From: Eubacteriales Family XIII. Incertae Sedis bacterium
GTDB taxonomy: Bacteria > Bacillota > Clostridia > Peptostreptococcales > Anaerovoracaceae
Assembly (NCBI GenBank): GCA_031276775.1
Contig: JAISML010000217.1
Location: forward strand, 1 to 11,096
DNA length: 11,096 nucleotides
Direction of reading: 5' to 3'
Part shown: in pieces, positions 6,183 to 11,096 of the stretch
Layout of the letters: each line of letters starts with the position of its first letter
Numbering within the stretch: the first letter of the stretch is position 1
The notes under the pieces: model-generated
The model's input: the letters and a program-made list of their open reading frames with translations, nothing else
Database searches by the model: none
Told to the model about the DNA's origin: nothing
Position numbers and translations under genes: made by a program

Positions 6183-7337
6183 TTATTGCTCCGCTTGTCC
6201 TTCCGGCCGCGCGACGGCGCGCGCCTCCCGATCCGAGTTCAAAAGCGGCGCGCCCTCCCCCAACTCTATGATCGTCATTTCCAACAAGATCCTCGTGTGC
6301 GCCGACCATCTGGTATCATTCAGCAGCTTTGAAAGCCTGTATATGCAGTCGTTGATGAATTTCACCTCAAGACGCCCGCTCTGTTCGCGTATGCGATCGA
6401 TGTTCTCGACGGACCGATTCAAAATACGCGCCGGATTTTTGATGAATTTGATCAGGAGCGCACTGTGAAAATAATGGATCCATTCTTCGATCACGCGCTT
6501 CTCGTCCTTGCCCGCAGCCAAAATTTCATCGAGAAGAACCAAGGCTTCCGCGATCTTTCCGGTTGCGACGTCGTCCGTGAGCGCAGACAGGAGGTGATCG
6601 CCCGGACTGCCCAAAATCTCAAGGACGAAGTCCCGCGTAATCGCGTCCGCGCCTGCGGAAACGCACTGTTCGAGCAGACTGAGCGCGTCCCGCACCGAAC
6701 CGTCCGCGTTGCCCGCCAAGAGGGCCAACGCTTCGTCATCGGTCCGAATGCCCATTTCCGCGCAGATATCCCGCATGCCTTTCATGATGCCGGAGGCGGC
6801 AATGCGCTTGAAATCAAAACGCAGGCACCGCGACTGAATGGTGGCGGGCAACTTGTTCGGCTCCGTGGTGGCGAGGATGAATATGATGTGTTCGGGCGGT
6901 TCTTCCAGCGTCTTTAAAAGCGCGTTGAACGCGCCTTTTGAAAACATGTGCACTTCGTCGATGATGAAGACTTTTTTGCGCCCGACACTCGGCGGGTAGA
7001 CGACGCTTTCCCTGAGTTCGCGGACGCTGTCCACGCCATTGTTGGAAGCGGCGTCTATTTCGACGACGTCGATAAACGCGCCGTTCCTGATCGCGACGCA
7101 GTTTTCGCAGACGCCGCAGGGCTTTTCCCCGTCGTGCAGACAGTTCACGCCTTTGGCGAGCAAACGCGCCATGGTGGTCTTGCCGGTGCCCCTCGTACCG
7201 CTGAACAGATAGGCGTGCCCGACATTGCCCTCGGCGATTTGACTGCGCAGAACCCGGACGACATGTTCCTGTCCAAGCACCTTGTCAAAGGTTTCCGGAC
7301 GGAATCTTCTGTATATCGCTATGTATTTTGCCTCCAC
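6183..7337 (-). CDS. dnaX: DNA polymerase III subunit DnaX, short (gamma-like) form
   Basis: Clamp-loader ATPase, about 384 residues. KYIAIYRRFRPETFDKVLGQ starts the AAA+ domain, with Walker A GTRGTGKT (47-54), a zinc module (Cys66, 74, 77, 80), Walker B IIDEVH (125-130), the SRC motif with the arginine finger (169-171) and sensor 2 GSVRDALSLLEQ. Domain III runs to about 365 and the protein stops at 384. Bacillota DnaX usually has over 500 residues, so the tau-like region that ties the loader to polymerase and helicase is missing. Only 72 bp separate it from ybaB, which leaves no room for a lost tail. The start is GTG at 7337 with GAAAGGGA upstream; the open frame further upstream runs through the SRP RNA and is not coding. 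Confidence 0.95.
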   Translation of the reverse strand: MEAKYIAIYRRFRPETFDKVLGQEHVVRVLRSQIAEGNVGHAYLFSGTRGTGKTTMARLLAKGVNCLHDGEKPCGVCENCVAIRNGAFIDVVEIDAASNNGVDSVRELRESVVYPPSVGRKKVFIIDEVHMFSKGAFNALLKTLEEPPEHIIFILATTEPNKLPATIQSRCLRFDFKRIAASGIMKGMRDICAEMGIRTDDEALALLAGNADGSVRDALSLLEQCVSAGADAITRDFVLEILGSPGDHLLSALTDDVATGKIAEALVLLDEILAAGKDEKRVIEEWIHYFHSALLIKFIKNPARILNRSVENIDRIREQSGRLEVKFINDCIYRLSKLLNDTRWSAHTRILLEMTIIELGEGAPLLNSDREARAVARPEGQAEQ

Positions 7338-7387
7338 GATTCCCTTTCGTCCAATCTTCGGGGTGATGTCCGGGTACGCGCCAAAAG

Positions 7388-7510
7388 GCTTTGCAGGCAG
7401 GGTCAGGTCGATCTGCGGCACATGGAAAGGTCTGCTTATCGCTGCTTCCTTCCGGACCTGACGAGGTTCACAGGTTCCCATTGCGCAGAACCAAACCCCG
7501 CCTGCAAAGC
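7388..7510 (-). ncRNA. ffs: Signal recognition particle RNA, small (4.5S) type
   Basis: RNA scaffold of the SRP, which binds Ffh and targets nascent membrane proteins. On the minus strand the Ffh-binding domain IV reads GTCAGGTCCGGAAGGAAGCA and continues with GCGATAAGCAGACC (7429-7462), holding the invariant GGAA tetraloop and asymmetric loop. CTGCGCAATGGGAACC and CATGTGCCGCAGAT form the next helix, as in Bacillus scRNA. The ends GCTTTGCAGGC (7500-7510) and GCCTGCAAAGC (7388-7398) pair perfectly over 11 bp and set the limits, giving about 123 nt. No Alu-domain sequence is seen on either side, unlike the roughly 270-nt RNA of Bacillus. The position just upstream of dnaX is common in Gram-positives. 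Exact mature ends are inferred. Confidence 0.96.
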
Positions 7511-7647
7511 CCGCCGAACTTTCGGGTTATCTGCGTTTTGCGCCTCACCCAACGAAAAAATCTTCGCCGGTTTATCACAACGCCCAGGTGATGCAAGACG
7601 TCCGTTCGCAAAACAAATCGTAGTTTGCGCCGCAGTCTGCAAGATAA

Positions 7648-7677
7648 ATTATATAATGATTGCGGCCGGTTTGTCTA
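7648..7677 (-). promoter_or_regulatory. Sigma-70-type promoter for ffs and dnaX
   Basis: On the minus strand TAGACA (7672-7677) and TATAAT (7648-7653) are separated by 18 bases, with AT-rich surroundings that stand out in this GC-rich window. Start site near 7641, about 130 bases before the SRP RNA. The leader between has no tRNA and no convincing gene. The 253-bp gap 7511-7763 otherwise holds a small CAATG/CATTG palindrome at 7697-7708 and no clear terminator for fumC. Confidence 0.65.
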
Positions 7678-7763
7678 CATGGATAAATTTGTAAACCAAT
7701 GGGCATTGATTTAGGGTTCCTGTCCGCGGGTTGGCGTTAACGGTTCAGGGAACGGTTTTGCTT

Positions 7764-9107
<1,344 letters not shown>

Positions 9108-9164
9108 GATTCCGCTCCCCCGTGTTCGCGCGCGCAACCGGCAGCGCCCTTTCACGTTTATGCG

Positions 9165-10346
9165 CTATGCGCCCGAATTGTCTTTCCCGCTTTGCCCCCA
9201 TGCTTCCGCGACGGCGTCGGCGACGGCATCCGCGACGCCGTCGCGGAAGACCGACGGAATGACACAGTCGTCCGAGCGTTCTTCCTCGGAGATCATGTCT
9301 GCCAAAGCATAGGCGGCCGCAACTTTCATCTCCTCGGTGATCCGTGACGCGCGCGCCCTGAGCGCGCCTTTGAAAATGCCCGGGAACACCAATACATTGT
9401 TGATCTGGTTGGGAAAGTCGGAGCGTCCCGTCCCCACCACCTTTGCGCCGGCCGTTTTTGCCGCCTCCGGCATGATCTCCGGCTCAGGATTTGACATGGC
9501 GAAAACGACGGGATCCGTGTTCATCGTGCGGATCATTTCTTCCGTCAAAACGTTTGGCGCGGATACGCCGACGAACAGATCTCGCCCCCGAACAGCTTCG
9601 GCAAGTCCTCCGCTCAGATTGTCGTTGTTTGTGATTTCGAGCAGATCCATTTTGTCTTCGCCGAATTCGGAAAACCGATCCATGGAGATCAGTCCCTTGC
9701 TGTCGCAGACGACGATGTCCCGAACGCCTATGGCACGAAGCATTTTCACTGCGGCCGTGCCTGCGGCGCCCGCGCCGTTGATGGCCGCGCGCACCTTGTG
9801 CAACGGTTTTTGCAACAGTCTGAACGCATTGATGACGGCGGCGCTGACCACGATCGCAGTGCCGTGCTGATCGTCGTGAAAAACGGGGATGTCGAGCGCT
9901 TCCTGCAAGCGGCGTTCGATTTCAAAGCACCGGGGCGCGGAAATATCCTCGAGATTGACGCCGCCGAAAGTCGGCGCGATGCGTATGACGGTTTCAACGA
10001 TTTCATCCGCATCCTGCGTCGACAGACAGATGGGGAAAGCGTCCACACCGCCGAACTCCTTGAACAAAACCGCTTTGCCCTCCATCACGGGAAGCGCCGC
10101 AAGACCTCCTATGTTTCCGAGACCGAGTACGGCGGAACCGTCGCTGACCACTGCGACTGTATTGGCCTTGATGGTGAGTGCGTAAGCCTCTTCCGGGTTC
10201 TTGTCGATCTCGATGCAAGGGCGGGCCACGCCCGGCGTATACGCAATGCTCAGATCGTCGTTGGTCTCGATGGGAATCTTGCCGACGACCTCCAATTTCC
10301 CTTTATGCAACCGATGCATCTTGACGGATTCGCTATAATAGTCCAT
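9165..10346 (-). CDS. NAD(P)-dependent malic enzyme (short bacterial type)
   Basis: Oxidative decarboxylation of malate to pyruvate and CO2 with reduction of NAD(P)+; 393 residues, the short bacterial form without the phosphotransacetylase-like tail of MaeB. YTPGVARPC holds the catalytic Tyr36. VMEGKAVLFKEFGG holds Lys91. NLEDISAPRCFEIE (Glu133, Asp134) and PVFHDDQHGTA (Asp159) supply the metal ligands. INGAGAAGTAA (190-200) is the Rossmann cofactor loop; the sequence does not settle NAD versus NADP. The end VIPSVFRDGVADAVADAVAEA fits the family tail but is made of 12-nt repeats. The ATG at 10346 follows AGGGAGAACAAT. Between glnS and fumC; with fumC it links fumarate, malate and pyruvate. 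Confidence 0.96.
   Translation of the reverse strand: MDYYSESVKMHRLHKGKLEVVGKIPIETNDDLSIAYTPGVARPCIEIDKNPEEAYALTIKANTVAVVSDGSAVLGLGNIGGLAALPVMEGKAVLFKEFGGVDAFPICLSTQDADEIVETVIRIAPTFGGVNLEDISAPRCFEIERRLQEALDIPVFHDDQHGTAIVVSAAVINAFRLLQKPLHKVRAAINGAGAAGTAAVKMLRAIGVRDIVVCDSKGLISMDRFSEFGEDKMDLLEITNNDNLSGGLAEAVRGRDLFVGVSAPNVLTEEMIRTMNTDPVVFAMSNPEPEIMPEAAKTAGAKVVGTGRSDFPNQINNVLVFPGIFKGALRARASRITEEMKVAAAYALADMISEEERSDDCVIPSVFRDGVADAVADAVAEAWGQSGKDNSGA
9203..9249 (-). repeat. Perfect 17-bp inverted repeat in the malic enzyme 3' end
   Basis: Arms CTTCCGCGACGGCGTCG (9203-9219) and CGACGCCGTCGCGGAAG (9233-9249) are exact reverse complements around a 13-base spacer. Three 12-nt units (9208-9219, 9220-9231, 9232-9243) underlie the encoded VADA repeats. 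The hairpin lies about 40 bases before the stop codon and has no T-tract. Confidence 0.94.
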
Positions 10347-10392
10347 ATTGTTCTCCCTGCGTCTGTCGCCGCGCAATTCACCGGACGGCGAT

Positions 10393-10411
10393 CCGCGGCA
10401 TATGTCCGCGG
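10393..10411 (-). other. Stem-loop in the glnS-malic enzyme gap
   Basis: CCGCGG (10393-10398) and CCGCGG (10406-10411) pair around a 7-base loop about 20 bases after the glnS stop. There is no T-tract, so termination is doubtful. The 84-bp gap shows no convincing promoter for the malic enzyme gene. Confidence 0.3.
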
Positions 10412-10430
10412 CCCTCCGATTCGATCGCCC

Positions 10431-11096
10431 TCACTTCCTCCAAGAGCTTTTCAGACCGACGATCCGATGGAACACCTTGCGCTCTTGCGCTTCGGTCGTC
10501 TCGCCGCAAATGTAATACCCGTGCCGGAAGAATTGGTATCGTTGGCCGGGCGCGGTTTCCGCGACGGACGGTTCCGCGAAACACCTGCGTTCGCGCACCG
10601 AATCCGGATTGAACGTTTCTTTCCCCGATTCTCCCGCGATCATCAGATGCCCGTATTCGCGGACGGTGATGGGCGTCGCCGTGTGCGCCTCCACCCAATG
10701 GATCGTGCCTTTTACCTTTCGGTCCCCGAAACCGCTGCCGCTCTTTGTGTCAGGGTCATAGGTACACAGAAGTTCCCTGATCGTCCCGTCCGCGTTTTTC
10801 ACCACTTCCCGGCAGGTGATGAAATACGCCCCTTTCAACCGCACCTCGTTGCCCGGGTACAGTCTGAAATACTTGTGCGCGGGCGTTTCCATGAAATCCG
10901 CGCCGTCAATGTAAAGTTCACGTCCGAAAGGTACCTCCCGTTCCCCCAATGCCGGGACTTCCCGATTGTTTTCCATCACCATCCGTTCCGCGCGATCACC
11001 GGGGTGGTTTGTGAGGATCACTTTGATGGGATCGAACACGACATTCCGTGTTTCGGTTTTTAATTTCAAGTCATCCCTGACACAGTGCTCGAGAAA
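10431..11096 (-). CDS. glnS: Glutaminyl-tRNA synthetase, C-terminal part (5' end beyond window)
   Basis: The last 221 residues of GlnRS, which charges tRNA(Gln) with glutamine. The frame is open to the window edge, beginning FLEHCVRDDL, the end of the class I catalytic half. The two anticodon-binding beta-barrels follow: DPIKVILTN, EVRLKGAYFITCREVVKNAD, CTYDPDT and KGTIHWVEAHTATPITVREY, then a C-terminal YQFFRHGYYICG and IVGLKSSWRK. These match GlnRS and not GluRS, whose anticodon domain is helical. The catalytic domain (HIGH, KMSKS) lies outside. Presence of GlnRS shows at least one direct route to Gln-tRNA, where many Bacillota use only GatCAB. Confidence 0.96.
   Translation of the reverse strand, partial: FLEHCVRDDLKLKTETRNVVFDPIKVILTNHPGDRAERMVMENNREVPALGEREVPFGRELYIDGADFMETPAHKYFRLYPGNEVRLKGAYFITCREVVKNADGTIRELLCTYDPDTKSGSGFGDRKVKGTIHWVEAHTATPITVREYGHLMIAGESGKETFNPDSVRERRCFAEPSVAETAPGQRYQFFRHGYYICGETTEAQERKVFHRIVGLKSSWRK

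Noticed and set aside
6111..6260. Programmed frameshift giving a tau form of DnaX
   Set aside because: No A-rich slippery run near the dnaX end, and ybaB begins 72 bases after the stop, too little room for a tau domain.
7511..7640. A tRNA gene beside ffs, as seen in Bacillus
   Set aside because: No acceptor-stem pairing, T-loop motif (GTTCGA) or anticodon arm could be found in the leader.
7436..7642. Small minus-strand open frame of 68 codons upstream of dnaX
   Set aside because: It overlaps most of the SRP RNA, has no good ribosome binding site and no recognisable similarity.
10321..10339. Plus-strand TTGACG and TATAAT
   Set aside because: The two boxes are only 7 bases apart and lie inside the start of the malic enzyme gene, with nothing to transcribe on that strand.
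9798..11063. Long plus-strand open frame of 421 codons
   Set aside because: Antisense to the malic enzyme and glnS genes, crosses their intergenic gap, and resembles no family.

Overview
All protein genes in this window read on the minus strand, so the transcription order runs from high to low coordinates. The base composition is GC-rich. HPr carries the Ser46-type regulatory site, the activator is LevR-like and works with a sigma-54 promoter, the SRP RNA core resembles that of Bacillus, and the order ffs-dnaX-ybaB-recR is the one common in Gram-positives. Together these point to a GC-rich member of the Bacillota (Clostridia-like or a related uncultured lineage). The exact lineage is an inference and cannot be fixed from this window.

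High-coordinate block (11096 to 7764): the 3' part of glnS (glutaminyl-tRNA synthetase), a short NAD(P)-dependent malic enzyme, then class II fumarase fumC. The last two form a malate node: fumarate to malate to pyruvate plus CO2 and NAD(P)H. A perfect 17-bp inverted repeat sits inside the 3' end of the malic enzyme gene.

Middle block (7763 to 4627): a sigma-70-like promoter, the small (4.5S-type) SRP RNA gene ffs, then dnaX, ybaB and recR, which handle clamp loading and recombinational repair, followed by cytidine deaminase cdd. DnaX is only about 384 residues. It ends after domain III and has no tau-type C-terminal region.

Low-coordinate block (4499 to 1): a LevR-family sigma-54 activator, a textbook -24/-12 promoter (TGGCAC-N5-TTGCT), and a PTS operon in the order EIIB(Man family), EIIA(Man family), HPr, EI (EI is cut by the window edge). 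No EIIC or EIID membrane gene lies between the promoter and EI, so the operon as seen is a complete soluble phosphorelay (PEP to EI to HPr to EIIA to EIIB). The permease is either downstream of ptsI or elsewhere.

The most unusual part is the activator. It keeps an N-terminal DNA-binding domain, the AAA+ core with GAFTGA, an EIIB(Gat)-like domain and a C-terminal PRD. Where LevR relatives have PRD1 and an EIIA-like domain it has an Ala/Lys/Pro- and Ala/Ser/Arg-rich linker. That linker is built from 27-nt and 24-nt in-frame tandem repeats and is followed at once by a perfect 16-bp DNA inverted repeat. This suggests a remodelled PTS-sensing regulator driving a sigma-54-controlled phosphorelay that carries its own HPr and EI.
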